Positions 1 through 12,116 of a stretch of 64,000 nt of DNA are shown here, in pieces (the first letter of the stretch is position 1; every line of letters begins with the position of its first letter). The DNA lies in NCBI GenBank assembly GCA_903632075.3, contig CAHIKZ030005499.1, positions 2,746,001 to 2,810,000 of the forward strand. The letters run 5' to 3'. The position numbers and the translations under genes were made by a program. Below the pieces are notes generated by a model. The model ran no database searches, was not told where the DNA came from, and worked only from the letters and a program-made list of their open reading frames with translations. This stretch comes from Acanthosepion pharaonis. Its lineage: Eukaryota; Mollusca; Cephalopoda; Sepiida; Sepiidae.

Positions 1-1159
1 GTGAGGCTTAAACTGACTAACAATGGCAGGGGATTTATCTTCAAAATGATACGCAGTAAAAAACACAGTTATGTAAGTGATTATTTTTTCTTAATTTTTC
101 TTAAAACACTTCACTTCAGTGAAACATTTTAAGAGATGAAACATTGTGTTAAAATTGGCTGTTATGCTATAATTTGTTTTGAATAACCTTTTTAATGGTC
201 TTGGAAACTATTGTAACAAGCAAGGTTATCTGGTGCTAACAAAGTATAACTGTAATACTGTTGTCAGATTTCATCTTTAGTTGTCATTTTAAAAAAATAA
301 TATTTGATGATAAAATAAATTTATGTTGAAAGATTTTAACAAGTGTCAAAATCAGGCCCTTTACAAGGGCCTTGTGACAACCCTCCCAATCTATGATATG
401 GGTCTCCCACTCTACCACATCTCAATTTTCATAAGGTAGTATTCATATAAAATACAAATTTTATTGTAACCTAATTATGTACAATAATGGATCATATGCA
501 AAGTAGGTGAACAATTCAATTAGAAAAATTTTAAATAAATAAAATGAATCTAAATACAAATTAAAGACATGTCATAATAAATCAACAATGTTTTGCAACA
601 AATTTTAACATAAACTTGACATTTTTCATGATATGTATAAAAAATAGTGAATTTTATATAGTGTTTTTTCATGATTTAGCATGAGTAAAGCAAATTAACT
701 GACTTCAACAAAAAAAAGATCCCCAGAATGACATAAAAATATGCAAAAATTTTTCATCCTTTAATAGCCAGTTGTGTGCTTCTTAGTTTAACTTGTAATG
801 TATATATATGTAGGTTAGGGTAACAATTTTTTTTGTAATTCTATATTATGTCATAAATCAATGAACTTTTGTTTAAAAATAATGGAAAAGGCATTAATTT
901 ACTGAAAAATGTTATCTCCAAACCGAAAATTCAGTTTTACTATATATGCAATACGAAGAGTAAAAATAAAAAATAAAAAATATTTCAAAAGCATTATTTT
1001 TCAATTTGCTAACAATTTAATTGAATATAGATTTTTTTTTAAATTTTTGAATTAATTAAACTATTCTTCATTATTTGTTAGCAAAAGTTCATTGAATTAT
1101 GACACGGGAAATCAATTATTTTACAAAAAGTCAAAAAGTAAGTAGATAGAAAAAAAACC
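1..1159. other. AT-rich non-coding stretch, nothing recognised
   Basis: Homopolymer-rich sequence with no long ORF, no splice-bounded exon and no repeat that I recognise. It may be intergenic, or an intron of the zinc-finger gene to the right, which has an acceptor at 13156. Confidence 0.5.
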
Positions 1160-1302
1160 AACAAAACAAATGCTGATATGATAGCAGATCAGAGAACGGG
1201 TCACAAAGCACTGCCTGGGGCCCCTTATCAGATTTGATACCCTCCCAGGTCGGTGGGTAGTACGCACCGACCCTCGTTAAAAAAAAAAAAAAAAAAAAAA
1301 AA
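1160..1302 (+). repeat. GC-richer retroposed-looking island with hairpin and A24 tail
   Basis: About 120 bp of much higher GC than its surroundings ends in an uninterrupted run of 24 A (1279-1302). It contains GGGGCCCC and an 8-bp hairpin, GGTCGGTG (1248-1255) against CACCGACC (1265-1272). A terminal A-run after a structured GC-rich body is what a retroposed transcript or SINE leaves. I do not recognise the source sequence. The minus strand also reads as a short open frame that begins in the T-run, which I do not take as a gene. Confidence 0.35.
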
Positions 1303-3640
1303 CTATATGTACTATTGTAATACAATTATTACAGCTACACCACTTAGTACCAGGTTGGTAACATTCGTTACCTATTTCTATTTTCTTCCTGACAAGAGAA
1401 ACTTAAATACATATCTATTTTTTTAAAAGTTAAAAAAATAAATATTCATACGTCTCATATTAAATATAGCATAGCAGAAATCTTACTTTTGCTTAGTAGC
1501 CAAAATAGAGGGCGTGATAGAGAAAGAGAAAGAACAGCTGTGTCAGGACGAGATGACACAACTCAAGTATTAACCAATGTTTATTTTGCGAGGGTTAATT
1601 TTGAGCCAACACCGTCTTTCTTCTCTTTTTTTTTTTTTTAAAAGACTTTTTCAGTCGCTCGTTGGATCTGGTTTTCTTTCTTTCTTTGCAAAGTGATACA
1701 TCACAAATGGTAAATAAGTTAAATATTCCGTTTTCATTCAGTTCTTAAATATTTATCGTTTTTTTTTTTATTTAATCATCTTACAATGATAGCAGGAATC
1801 TTCTTTTTTCCGCAAATACTGGAACCGTGTCTCCAAGTTTTTAAGATTTTTTTAATATTTGCGACTTAGTAAACTTTTCACTTATTCAACTTTAAAAACA
1901 AACGAAAAAAAAAAAATCAAAAATTATAAAGGAAATTCTGAAATTATTTTGTCATTTTCTCCGTTTAAAAATTGAAACTATTATTTTCCCCACGATGAAT
2001 AAAAAGACTTGGGTGCGGTTTTTTTTTTTTTTTTTCATTTTTTTTTATTTTCGAGGCGTAGGTGGAAACGAAAGAAACTAAACAGTTTTTAAAATTTAAA
2101 AATAAAATTATTTCTAATTTAAATTTCATACATTTGCAAACATTTTTACATTTTTATTTTTTTAAATTTTAAAATACAAAAGTTTGATTCTCTAATAAAA
2201 ATGACTTTTTTTTTAATTAAGGAAAAGGGTTAATTTTTTGACAACTTTGTTTCTAATGTTACTTTTACGTGCCTATATAATCCGGTAATACAAACAAATG
2301 AATTTCTCTTGTACTCATTCGGGGTTTTAAATCCTTTTCTTGATTCAAGGATTAAAATGTGACTTTTATAACTTTTGTTTGGCATTATTTTCTAGTTTAT
2401 GTAGAAAAAAAAATTAAAAAAAAACTAATAGCAGAAAAAGAAAACAATATAAAAAAGTTCAGATTTAGAACACAACTACGTAGGGAGTAAAGATGTGGGA
2501 ATTATCAGTTGTCCTCTCAAGAAGATGGAAAATTATTTCTCCCATTGCTTAGCGAGCGTATGATGACATATAGGACCATCTCCTCTTATTTCTGGAGTTT
2601 GCGTAAACATTACTTTGCCCACAGAGACCTCAAATTCACATGAGACCCGAGAGATAATTTTAGCTTAAAAACAAAAGATTTAGGAGTGTCGTATGTCATT
2701 TACGGTGAGAATCCTTAATGTTTTTACGACAGGGAAAAATCAAAACATGTTGAATTATTTTTTTTTTTTAATAACAAAAACAAGTTGGTACTTGAACTTG
2801 AGTTTATTAATGATATGATTCATTATTAAGGACTCACACAAAAATGTTCCTTTTGCAAAATGGTTTGTTGAGCATATTTTTATTTTTTTTTTAACGAACA
2901 TTTTTTTGTTTTTGTTTACATTTACTCATCATAAAAGGTTCAAAAGATCAAAAATGTTGCCAAAATATTTTCAAAAAAAAAGATCTTTAATAAAAAAAAA
3001 ATCATTAACTTTTGATTTGATTGTCAATAAAAAAAAAACTTTAAATTAAATGACAAGTGAAAATGTCGTTTTTTGTTTTTGTTTATAAAAATGAATATTT
3101 AAAAAAAATCTGATCAGCATTGAAAATGATTTATGTGTCTCTCTTCTTTTGTGGGGAAGTAATCTTACCATAAGTTGTACTGTTGGCAAGTTTAGTTCAC
3201 TGATAATTGTCAATTCTTGAAAAAAAAATCTTTTAAATCAAATGTCACTTAAAAAAAAGGCAAAAGCATTTCTGCAAAAGCAGTTACTTAAAAAAAGAAC
3301 AATTTATTATTGGTTGATGCGTTGTAAAATACGTGAATTGAAATACTTTTTTTTTTTAGTTTATTTTTTTTTATTTTAAACACTGAAAGTCGAAAACGTC
3401 TAAAAAAAACAGTTTGCCTTTTTAAAAGCTTTCCGTGTATGTTTTTGGCTTGTCCAGGGATTGAAAGATGCTAGAATTTAATATTCAAAACAAAACTTTT
3501 TAAAAAATTTCATTTCGAAATTTAACCACGAAAATGTGTTCATTTCTACACATTTTATTTACCTCGAATACATTTGATAGAAAGCTATAGAAAAAATGTC
3601 CTAAAAATGTCAATTTTATATATTTTTTTAAAATTATTTT
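1303..3640. other. AT-rich non-coding stretch
   Basis: Dense poly-A and poly-T tracts. No coding exon or recognised repeat seen. Confidence 0.5.
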
Positions 3641-3890
3641 TTACACTCATAGTGTCCCCGTCTTTGTTGTTATCACAACGTTTCGGTTGTTGTGCCCTAC
3701 GGACTTCGTCAGATGCTTGCTCGTCGATCCAGGTTTCAAGGAATTTCAAATTAAAAACACTTTTTAAAAGTCAATCTTTACAGGGGTACCGTAGGTTGTT
3801 TTCGTTCTGCTGTCAAAGTCTAATTAATATCTCGTTATTGCTCGTTTTATTTCACGTAGTCAGCATGCACTACCCAGCCAGGGATTTTTT
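3640..3890 (-). repeat. Diverged SINE-like copy with CTGACGA/GAAAC motif
   Basis: Read on the minus strand, this carries CTGACGA (3706-3712) followed by CCGAAACGTTGTG, the same block seen in the foldback elements near 10.1 and 53.9 kb. CACAAC (3674-3679) and GTTGTG (3689-3694) form a 6-bp hairpin around the GAAAC. The C-G closing pair replaces the U-A pair of the 10.1-kb copy, so the structure is kept although the bases differ. A 122-codon ORF (3574-3942, +) overlaps it and is probably fortuitous. Confidence 0.4.
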
Positions 3891-5114
3891 TATTAAACTC
3901 ACAATTTCTGTTTCTAAATTCACAAAACGACGCGTTCGTTAATCTACTAGCCTATTTTTCTCGGCATATTCTTTCTGTCATTTGCAAAAAGAAAGAATTG
4001 ATTGATATAAAAAATTTGAAAAATTGTTTAGATTGTAATGACGTAATAACTTGCAAGAGAAAAATTTTTTGGTGATAAACAGTTAAACACCCATAGTTTG
4101 AAAACATTTTTTTTGCAATATAAACTTTCATTTGTGAAAAAGAGTTTGAAGAAATAATTTTGTTAAATCAGTCAAACCACATTTACTATATAATAAAGAC
4201 CAAGTTAGGAACATAATGAATTTTGTTTTTTAAAACATCCAACATGTTTGAGGAGAAATGCCTCAAAAAAAGACGAACAAGAAATGTTGACAGTTGTAAT
4301 AAAGGCTAGAGAAACTAGCAAATAAGAGTTAAAGAATAATGTAAGGGAGGTAATAGTGTTTTTTCTTTTGTCAAGGCTATGTTGAGGGAGCAGTATTCAA
4401 AATCTATACCATGAAAGAAGAACCGACTCTCTTTACGTCACACACTGTCTGCGTGTGATTTTACATCCTCGTATCTAATCTATATGCATGTCTGTTTTAT
4501 ACCATTCAATGTATACACAATCGCATACATTTATGCATGCACAATTTGACTGAGTTTGAAATAAGACATTAAATTTCCCTCCCATTCAGTCTAGACAATC
4601 CCTACCCTAGATTGAGCAATAAAATCAGAAAGACGCAGACGAGAAAAAAAAACTTTTTTAAAAACCCTAAAATCAGATAATTCTAAGATAACACTAAATT
4701 TTTACAAAATTATTTGGTAATAGATAGAATTATTTAGTAAATTTCTTAAAAAATTGTAAAAAACTTTTAGGTCTACCATTGAATGAAAATATGCATGCAC
4801 ATAGGCAAATGTGCATATACACAATTTCAATGAAACTAAAATGGACATCTGTGTTGTAAGTACTAATTTCCCTTTCTGTCTGACAACACCACCATTGAAG
4901 TTATTTTTATAACTCCTGTATTTAAATTCAGTATATTTTCTAATAAATGTACTATTTTAAATGGATAAATAATTTAGGTTTGGAATTTGATCATCTGGCC
5001 CATGAATAAAGCAACAGGCACTGAACTAGTTTAATAACTAACATAGCTAGTGTGTAAAGATTTCAGAAGCATATAAAAAAGCCATACAAATAGATCAATA
5101 TTTTTTTTTATATA

Positions 5115-5120
<6 letters not shown>
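3891..5120. other. Non-coding stretch, nothing recognised
   Basis: AT-rich and unique-looking. No exon, tRNA or repeat identified. Confidence 0.45.

Positions 5121-5158
<38 letters not shown>
5121..5158. repeat. (AT)n microsatellite
   Basis: Uninterrupted AT dinucleotide tract directly upstream of a tRNA-derived SINE. Such tracts flank several SINE copies in this window. Confidence 0.9.
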
Positions 5159-5162
<4 letters not shown>

Positions 5163-5163
5163 T

Positions 5164-5599
5164 TGGAGTAATGGATTAGCAGCTCAGACTAAGTAATTGG
5201 TGAGCTAAGTTTGAATTCCAGTCAGGTTTGTTACATTCACTTGCATGCAAATATTCTTGGGGAAGGGTATGAAACCATTTCTTCTCCCCTCCCCCAGCTA
5301 TGGGTAAATATCAGAACAGACTGGTTCCTATAGCATTCAGTGGCAAACAGTCTAGAATGACAACTCTGAATTCAAAACCTGAGAGAGGGCATTTGGTGAC
5401 CTTGTGCCACACTATATGCACCAATTCCTTGTATTCGGCTCTTCCAAAAAAAGTCTGGTTGATTCTGAACAAACCTTCACCAGTATAATCAAATCATATA
5501 TGCAAGTAGTCTGTCCATTCAGTTCTAAGAACTGGCCTATGAGACCCTCATATGTTGAAAAAAACAGGAAAGACTATATATATATATATATATATATAT
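5164..5599 (+). repeat. tRNA-derived SINE with TA tail
   Basis: The head has an A-box-like TGGAGTAATGG (5164-5174) and a B-box-like GTTTGAATTCC (5209-5219), the internal promoter of a tRNA-derived SINE transcribed by RNA polymerase III. The following block (about 5256-5322, ending GCTATGGGTAAATA) matches a second copy at 54246-54310, so this is a family and not a single locus. The copy ends in a TA tract (5575-5599). Several ORFs here simply read through the TA tract. Confidence 0.7.
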
Positions 5600-5725
5600 T
5601 GCTGATACCCCCTGACTAGTGGATAATAGAGTGATTCCTGGAGAGTTTGCGCTCATCTATGAAACTCTGGAATCGGGATACTGAAGGTAACACCAATCAG
5701 CTAAGTGACAAAACTTTTACTTGTA

Positions 5726-5764
<39 letters not shown>
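5600..5764 (+). repeat. 3' segment of a repeat with (TA)n end
   Basis: The segment from the words ATGAAACTCTGGAAT to CAATCAGCTAAGTGACAAA, followed by (TA)n at 5730-5764, matches 28540-28625, which also ends in TATATA. Both look like the 3' part of one dispersed element that terminates in a TA microsatellite. Confidence 0.55.
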
Positions 5765-5767
<3 letters not shown>

Positions 5768-7134
5768 GGTTGCAGGAAAAGCATCCAAAAGTAAAAATAA
5801 GATTAGAAATTTGCAGATGTAATAGAAAATAGGCAGTGAGGTATAAAAAGAGAATTTTTAACCAATTACAATTGGTTTAAGTAAATACAAAAACTATTGA
5901 GTTTTTATACCTTCAAAATATATGCAACACTTTGCAACAGATCATATTCAACCAACTAAAAAAAATGCCAGCTCATCTACACAAATCTATGTCACACAAC
6001 ACGATTTTCTCAAGCAAAGCAAATTGTCTAGATGAAAAGTCAGACAACTAAAAAATACATGACAGAATCTCTAAGTCAATACTTACTTGTACTTCTTTTT
6101 CTCTGTAAAACTGTGAGTAAATAGTATTTACTAAAATGAGTGTACTATCTTTATATTAGACACTTATCCATTTCTTTAAGCATTTCAAATTAATAAGATT
6201 GTTTACTATAGACTGATTCATCCATATAAAAATCAACTTAACACCTTTATATCTTTGTTGTAGAAATATAAATTGCAGCTTTAAATTTTACTAAAATTAT
6301 TGGAACTTTATTTACTATTGCAATTGTGACTGACTAATTACAAATGCTGCTGTATAACTAGTATGTAGAAGTCATACTTGTTTCCATGGTCAAATATCAA
6401 AATGAAACATTTTTATGGTTGAATGTTAAATTTTAACAGAATTTATCATATTTTAATCTCCAGAAAGGAGAAACTTGAATAACTTTTAGCAGCACCTTTT
6501 GTCCTTCTGGTGCCTTCAGAATTTAAAATTGTGATTAAATCATAAATAACTACCGTTTGAATTTCTAGGATGAGGAGCCATCATGGATCATATTATTTCA
6601 AATGTTCTCATCAAAATATTTCAGCCATTATGTCTTCTGGCTTTCTTCAAGTATCTATTCATGCAAGTAACCTTCAGGAAATTGAACTCTATTTAACCTA
6701 TAGAGGAAGATTGTTCTTGTTACATTGTCCATGTCTAGGGATATCTTGTAATTTTTCAGTTATTGCTCATGATTAACTTAAATAAAGAATTTTGTTTTAT
6801 TTTTATTTACATTTTGCCAGTATTATGGCACTTCATACCAGAGTAAAATCATTTAGTTTCTGTTTTCTATTTTTTTTTATCGTAATGGCCTTCTTCACTT
6901 GTAAGATTGACACAACACAGTCTTTCTACCTCTTCTTTTGGCCTTGTGAAACTCAAATATCAATTAGTAAAGACAGTTATAAACTTTCCAGGTAGTCTTT
7001 CTCACTTCCAAGGAAATAACAAAATTTTGTTTATTGATGTTCTTTCCTTTCTTGAGTGGGGACCACTGTAAAGCCACATCTAAATTTGACTTGTATTGCT
7101 ATATACTGGTCCTTGAAAAATTCCTCTCTCTCTA

Positions 7135-7140
<6 letters not shown>
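5765..7140. other. AT-rich stretch; one weak motif copy
   Basis: No exon seen. On the minus strand 6618-6651 keeps a degenerate TTGAAGA...AGCC...GGCTGAAAT block of the hammerhead-like family. Its AGCC/GGCT pair still complements, compared with GGCC/GGCC at 10.1 kb. Confidence 0.4.
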
Positions 7141-7196
<56 letters not shown>

Positions 7197-7212
7197 CTAT
7201 ATATATATATAG
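7141..7212. repeat. Long (AT)n microsatellite
   Basis: About 70 bp of near-pure AT repeat with one CT interruption. It is the longest dinucleotide tract in the window. Confidence 0.9.
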
Positions 7213-7574
7213 TTTATTTGTTCACTATACACAGCCAAAATGCTTCCAATAGACCCCTCAAATTTAATATACATAATTAATTGGGTGAGGTTTTAATGTA
7301 AAAAAAAAACTTGTTATTCTTTAGATAGGGAAAGGGGGACTCTCTTTTTGGTTATTTGGATTTATCTTTTAAAGTAGCACTTTTTGTTTGTAATTACTGA
7401 GTGTAAGATTATAATTTCTCTTTTATTATTACTATCCAGTAGTTTGAAAAAACAATTTAACAAAACATTTTTCTTGCAAAATGTATTTTATTCATATGTT
7501 CTCATTAGTAATTTACCAGGAACAAATAGAATTGGTTCTGTTTTTAATTTGAGGCTATATATACTTTTTATCAA

Positions 7575-7895
7575 GCAAGGCAATAAAGCCACTAAGATGC
7601 AAGGGTTTACTGAGTGTGAGAGAATATGAGAAAAACATTATTAAAGAGAGGGAACGATAAAATAACAGAGATTAAGAAGACAGAAGATAATGATTTACAT
7701 TGCATTTAAATTTTTGAAGATCAAAATTGATTGGAGAGCAAAAAGCCAGAAAAGAATTCCACAAGCGAGAAGTGCAAAAGAAGAAATTGCGAACATAGAA
7801 CTTATGGTTACATCTAGACATTTCAATTGTAAAATGAGACTTTGCCACCAATTTAGTACTGCACTTAAATTCATAAAGTCAAGGTAGCAAAGAGA
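7575..7895 (-). mobile_element. 3' end of APE-type LINE, decayed
   Basis: Read on the minus strand this aligns by eye with the ORF2 C-terminus and 3' UTR of the LINE copy at 20.35-20.82 kb: the same order of words, ending ...GTGGCTTTATTGCCTTGCTTGATA. Stops and frameshifts make it a dead 5'-truncated copy. It abuts the Penelope-like fragment on its right. Confidence 0.7.
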
Positions 7896-8039
7896 AAAGT
7901 TTATCAAAACAATTATCATGAAATTATTTCTAGACAAACCACAGGGAAGCTATGTTACAGTGGTGGGAAAGTGATTGAAACCAATATGCCAGGTTAGGAC
8001 CAATATATCTTTACAAAATTACTGGAAACCCAAGCACCA

Positions 8040-8830
8040 TCTCTACCCATGATGGTGTCCAGGAAACAAATTACAACAAAGATTATAAAATACATGTTTC
8101 TTAGTTTCACTTTGGTAGAAGATGTTTGTAGCAACCCTGTACAATATATCTTGGTCTAGAACAATGCTGAAAAATTTATTATAATAAATTGTTTGGAGAT
8201 AATTTTTGTTGGAATTTTTGCGATGAGAAATTATTATATACTTTGCTATTCGGACCAGCATGTCCATTTTGGCTGTTATACTCACCTTATTCACATCATA
8301 CAGCAGTATTTGCACATCTTCCTGATGGGTCCAGAGTATAAAGATGCTATCTGTGTATCTAAGCCATGTGGTTGGATATAGTGGAGATGTTTCTATAGCC
8401 ATTTCCTTAAACTATTTCACGTATAGGTTTGCCTTTACAAGAGATAATGACAATTCGATAGATAAACCTTCTTCCTGTCAGTATATTTTAGATTTCAATT
8501 AGAAGTGTGTTGTTTGCACTCATTTCCAACAGGTTATCTATTGGGACTGTTGTGTACAACAATTCAATTCTAACTTGTCTGAAATCACCAATAAGAGCTT
8601 TAGTGAACATCTAAACTCACTATTCAGTTGGTGTGAATGGGAGAATCTCTGATGGCCTCCACAAAGTTCTTTCCATAGGAGAGAGACTTTCCTGTTAGTG
8701 GGTTGATTATACATAGGAGGAATCTGCTCAGAGGGTGACATGTGACTACTGACTGTGGACCTCAATGCAATACAGTCTTTGAAAATTTGGGTAAAGTTGT
8801 ACATGTGTGAGTATAACAATCAAGATGATA
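8040..8830 (-). mobile_element. Decayed Penelope-like reverse transcriptase
   Basis: The minus strand reads, in broken frames, pieces typical of Penelope-like element (PLE) reverse transcriptases: KNFVEAIRDSPIHTN and IVSLDV (about 8600-8660), YTTVPIDNLLEM (about 8525-8560), and WLRYTDSIFILWTHQED (about 8315-8365). The family's catalytic YVDD is YTDS here, so the core aspartate pair is lost. The longest open piece is 8043-8402. PLEs are retroelements known to carry hammerhead ribozymes, which matters for the motifs described elsewhere in this window. No GIY-YIG endonuclease domain is visible. The assignment is from recognised wording, not an alignment. Confidence 0.65.
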
Positions 8831-9070
8831 TGCTGGTCCAAATATCAAGGCATATAATATTGTCTGAAGATGTCATCTGGGTGTCCACAAATGATGATTT
8901 GTTTTTTTTCTAAGACTTTCCAGGACTAGAGTGATCCAGGAAATTGAAAACAAATTATAAATAGAAACAAAGATATTCAATAGAAAAAGAACAGTATTTA
9001 AAAAAAAGAAGAAGATGGTTTTACACGATTTAAAAATAGAAAATCAGAAGAGGTTATTCAATAAAAATGC
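8831..9070. other. Non-coding, nothing recognised
   Basis: Possibly the 5' part of the same decayed retroelement, but no motif supports that. Confidence 0.3.
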
Positions 9071-9410
9071 TCTCAACTTTGAGGCTGTCCTTGATACAGC
9101 CTCAAAAGTAACTTCATACCCATTTTGAGTGGTTCTCGTTCATTGTTGGCCATCACAGCCATAATGGTGGCCTTTAGTGAGTTTGCTGGTTCGTCTCTAT
9201 CTCAATAACTTCCCAGCCCTATGTCAAAACCTGGAGGGCTAAGAGGCTTTGTTGCAAAAGAACAGTCCTGCTGGAAGGTTATAACAACTCTAATAATCTA
9301 CAGCAAGGCCTCTGATTGGAAGCGTGTGGAACCACCTCTTAATTACTGTTGCTCCCAGGTCCACCCTGACCCGGTGTGGTAGCACCTGTTGGATATGGTC
9401 TAATAAAAAA
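9070..9410 (-). repeat. Probable mid-repetitive element, minus strand
   Basis: A block of clearly higher GC with an open frame reading HRVRVDLGATVIKRWFHTLP on the minus strand. I recall similar wording (VRVDLGAMA...) in many cephalopod gene models that are really repeats. It occurs once in this window, so the repeat call depends on memory. Confidence 0.35.
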
Positions 9411-10008
9411 TCCAAACAAAAATCAAAGTGTGTTCTTTTTTTTTTAGTAAAAATACCAGCAATATATTTTTGTAGTGAAATTACCAGCAATACATTTTTA
9501 TAAGAAAAAAAATTGCTATCAACAATACATTTTTATAGCAAGATGACATTCAATACAATACTAAAATAATATAAAAAGACATTTTTATCATAAAATTACT
9601 AGTAATATATTTTTTTTTAAATTACCAACAATACATTTTATCATCTACAACTATATATCTAAAAAACATGTTTGCCCTGAAAGTATAAAATTATATACAA
9701 AATATCTGTAATTGAAGCCATAAAATTGTGTAGAAAATATTTAGATTATGGCATTAAATAAAGCATAGAGGTTGATATGCCACTAAACAAAAACAACCAA
9801 CCAACCTAATAATCTAGGGCTTGAACCTGAAACCCTGTGGAAAAAAGTGGAAATGGCCCTTGTTGTTCACCACCCCCATTTCATTTAAATTAGGTAACAT
9901 TTTAATAAGTAATATTTTAATTTATTTAATATATTCTAACAAAATTAGTCATGTTTAATTCATAGTAATGAAATAAGTAATATTTTAAGAAACCGAATGT
10001 CAGCAATA
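9411..10008. other. AT-rich stretch with imperfect internal repetition
   Basis: Between about 9450 and 9640 the phrase ACCAGCAATACATTTTTATA recurs four or five times with variation, like a short degenerate tandem or a slippage product. No gene seen. Confidence 0.4.
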
Positions 10009-10514
10009 GAAGACATAATGAGTATCTGTTTATATTTCTGAGATGAAGTATTATGTACACTATTTACATTATTCAGACTATTGTTTTCATCTTTGTCGCC
10101 ATATTTATTACAACGTTTCGGCCATTGTATGCTCTGGCCTTCTTCAGGTGGTTGGAATATCGAACTGAACCCTTTATTTTGCTTGTTGGGGTAGACTGTT
10201 GTAGTTCCACGTGCCATGTCTAATGGATGTCAATTATCTCCTGTTAATTCCCCTCTCTAAGTTCTCCACCACCTTAACTTAGATCCAGTGACAGGACCCA
10301 AAGAGTGTGAGTTCAATACCTGGTTAAAGCAGTGGAGAACTTGGAGAGGGGAATTAACAGGAGATAACTGATAACTGACATCCATTAGACATGGCATGTG
10401 GAACTAGAACAGTCTAACCCAGTGAGCGAAATAAAGAGCTGAAACGTTGTAATAAATATGGCGACAAAGATGAGGACAATAGTCCGAATAATGTAAATAG
10501 TGAAGACATAATGA
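10009..10514. mobile_element. Foldback element: two SINE copies head to head, 13-bp TSD
   Basis: A left arm (10022-10265) and right arm (10325-10501) are inverted copies of each other. The whole is flanked by GAAGACATAATGA at 10009-10021 and again at 10502-10514, a 13-bp direct repeat expected of a target-site duplication. Reading outward from the centre, each arm has a tRNA-like head (GATCCAGTGACAGG; GAGTTCAATACC as B box), a body containing GAGGGGAATTAACAGGAGATAA, and a tail ending CAATAGTCCGAATAATGTAAATAG. The left arm keeps CTGAAGA...GGCCGAAACGTTGTA, while the right arm has lost the CTGAAGA part. Because one TSD encloses both arms, the pair probably inserted as a unit. Confidence 0.75.
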
Positions 10515-11100
10515 CTTAAGATATATTAAATTCTTACATTATAACTTCAAACAGATTCCATTTGAATAATTTGTTAAAAATGTTAAAACTTTTTATCTGT
10601 TCTCATATTGAAATATTTTAAAAAAGCTTTTCACTAACTTGTTTGATGAGTGAATGGATTGAAGTGTAAATCAAACCTTATATACTTGTCAAAAAATGTT
10701 TTAACTAGTATCTTAGTAAAATCTAATTCTTTTCTTTTATGAACCCTAATTTCTATTTGATAATTTTAATAATCCATTTTTTCTTTGCTGTTTATTTATC
10801 TATCTGTGCACACAGACAAGAGTGTTTCAATTTTGATCTGAAATTTTCATTATATAACTGACCTGAATTATGGGCATTGACAGAAAAAGCAGTTATACTG
10901 AAAAATAAATATTTGTTTGTGAAATAAAAGCGTATGTAATTCTATGCAAATTTTGTTTTTATATTCATTAAATACATTGAAAAGTTCAATTTTATTAATG
11001 ATGGCTACATTGAAGAGTTTCAAAAAATGTTCTGTTTAATTTTTCTTACTAATTGCATCTAGATAGTTAACAGATTCTATTTTAAGAGTTGCTGCTCCTT
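10515..11100. other. Non-coding, nothing recognised
   Basis: AT-rich, no exon or repeat identified. Confidence 0.4.
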
Positions 11101-11104
11101 TTGT

Positions 11105-12116
11105 GTGTCATGTCAGGTTATGGGTGACCACGGCTCTCCACAACTACCTTTTCTTTTGTGTTTTAATGTTTGTCTCCTGATTATCTCTCTGAATTGCTGT
11201 TCTGCCATCTATTTATACAATTTGGATTGTACATTTCAGCAAACCTCGAATTATTAGAATTTTTTTAAAAATACATTTATCCACAAAATAAAGCTGAAAG
11301 ATTCATTTTTGTCTTATCAAAATTTAATTTTCTTTTCATTTTTCTAAAAATAATTAGAAATTAATGGTTATTATCAATGAAATTAGATAAGGTCTAGGGG
11401 ACTTAATTGTCTTTATTATAACTTGACACATTTTCACCAGACATTATGCAATAATTGTCACTCATGTTACTAATTGTGACAAGTTAGCCAATCCTTGGTG
11501 ATAGGAATTTAACTGCCTTCCATATAAAGAATCTTCTTTATTCAAATTATGTTCACGTTATGAAGGCAAAGACAAGAATTAATGAAAAAAATTAAGTTAA
11601 TGATCTGTTAAAAAAAGTGGATTAATATTTAAAAAACATTATTTTCACTAAATTGAAATTACATAAAAATTAGTTTCAGCCTCCAAACCAGAACATTCTT
11701 TTTACCTAACTTCATAAATCATCTGCTACTTTCTTTTTTTATAAAAAGTTTTTCAACATAAAAAAATATTTAAATTACTAAACATCTTAATAAATGTCTA
11801 ACCAGAAAAGAGCCATAAGTAAAATAACATAATTTTAAATTGTTCTGTAGAAAAAGCTTGATATTGCTTTTTAGAAGAAAAAAACAAAACTTTTTCTTTT
11901 TTTTTTTTAAATTAGAGTATTTGGAGTTTTATAGAAATGTATCTGGTTAGATTTAGATAATTAGTCCGAGAGTGACTACTTAACAAGTCCGAGTAAATAA
12001 ATGGTAGAACAAGAAAAGCAAAAACAAAGATATTGTAAAGAGCAAGAATTACTTAGAGCAAAAAAGGGATTTGTGGAGAGCCATGATTGCCTACGTCTTG
12101 AAATAACATAACATGA
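11105..12116. repeat. About 50-bp inverted repeat pair bounding 0.9 kb
   Basis: 11105-11155 and the reverse complement of 12064-12116 share TCATGT..GTTAT, then GGCTCTCCACAA, in the same order and spacing. The 0.9 kb between them is AT-rich with no ORF. This could be a decayed non-autonomous DNA transposon, or two independent opposite insertions of one small repeat. I see no convincing target duplication. Confidence 0.45.

Noticed and set aside
3574..3942. 122-codon plus-strand ORF starting MIESYRK
   Set aside because: It overlaps a minus-strand SINE-like repeat with the hammerhead-like motif; composition is repeat-derived.
5404..7252. Several ORFs of 60-72 codons containing YIYIYI runs
   Set aside because: They are readings of TA microsatellites, not proteins.
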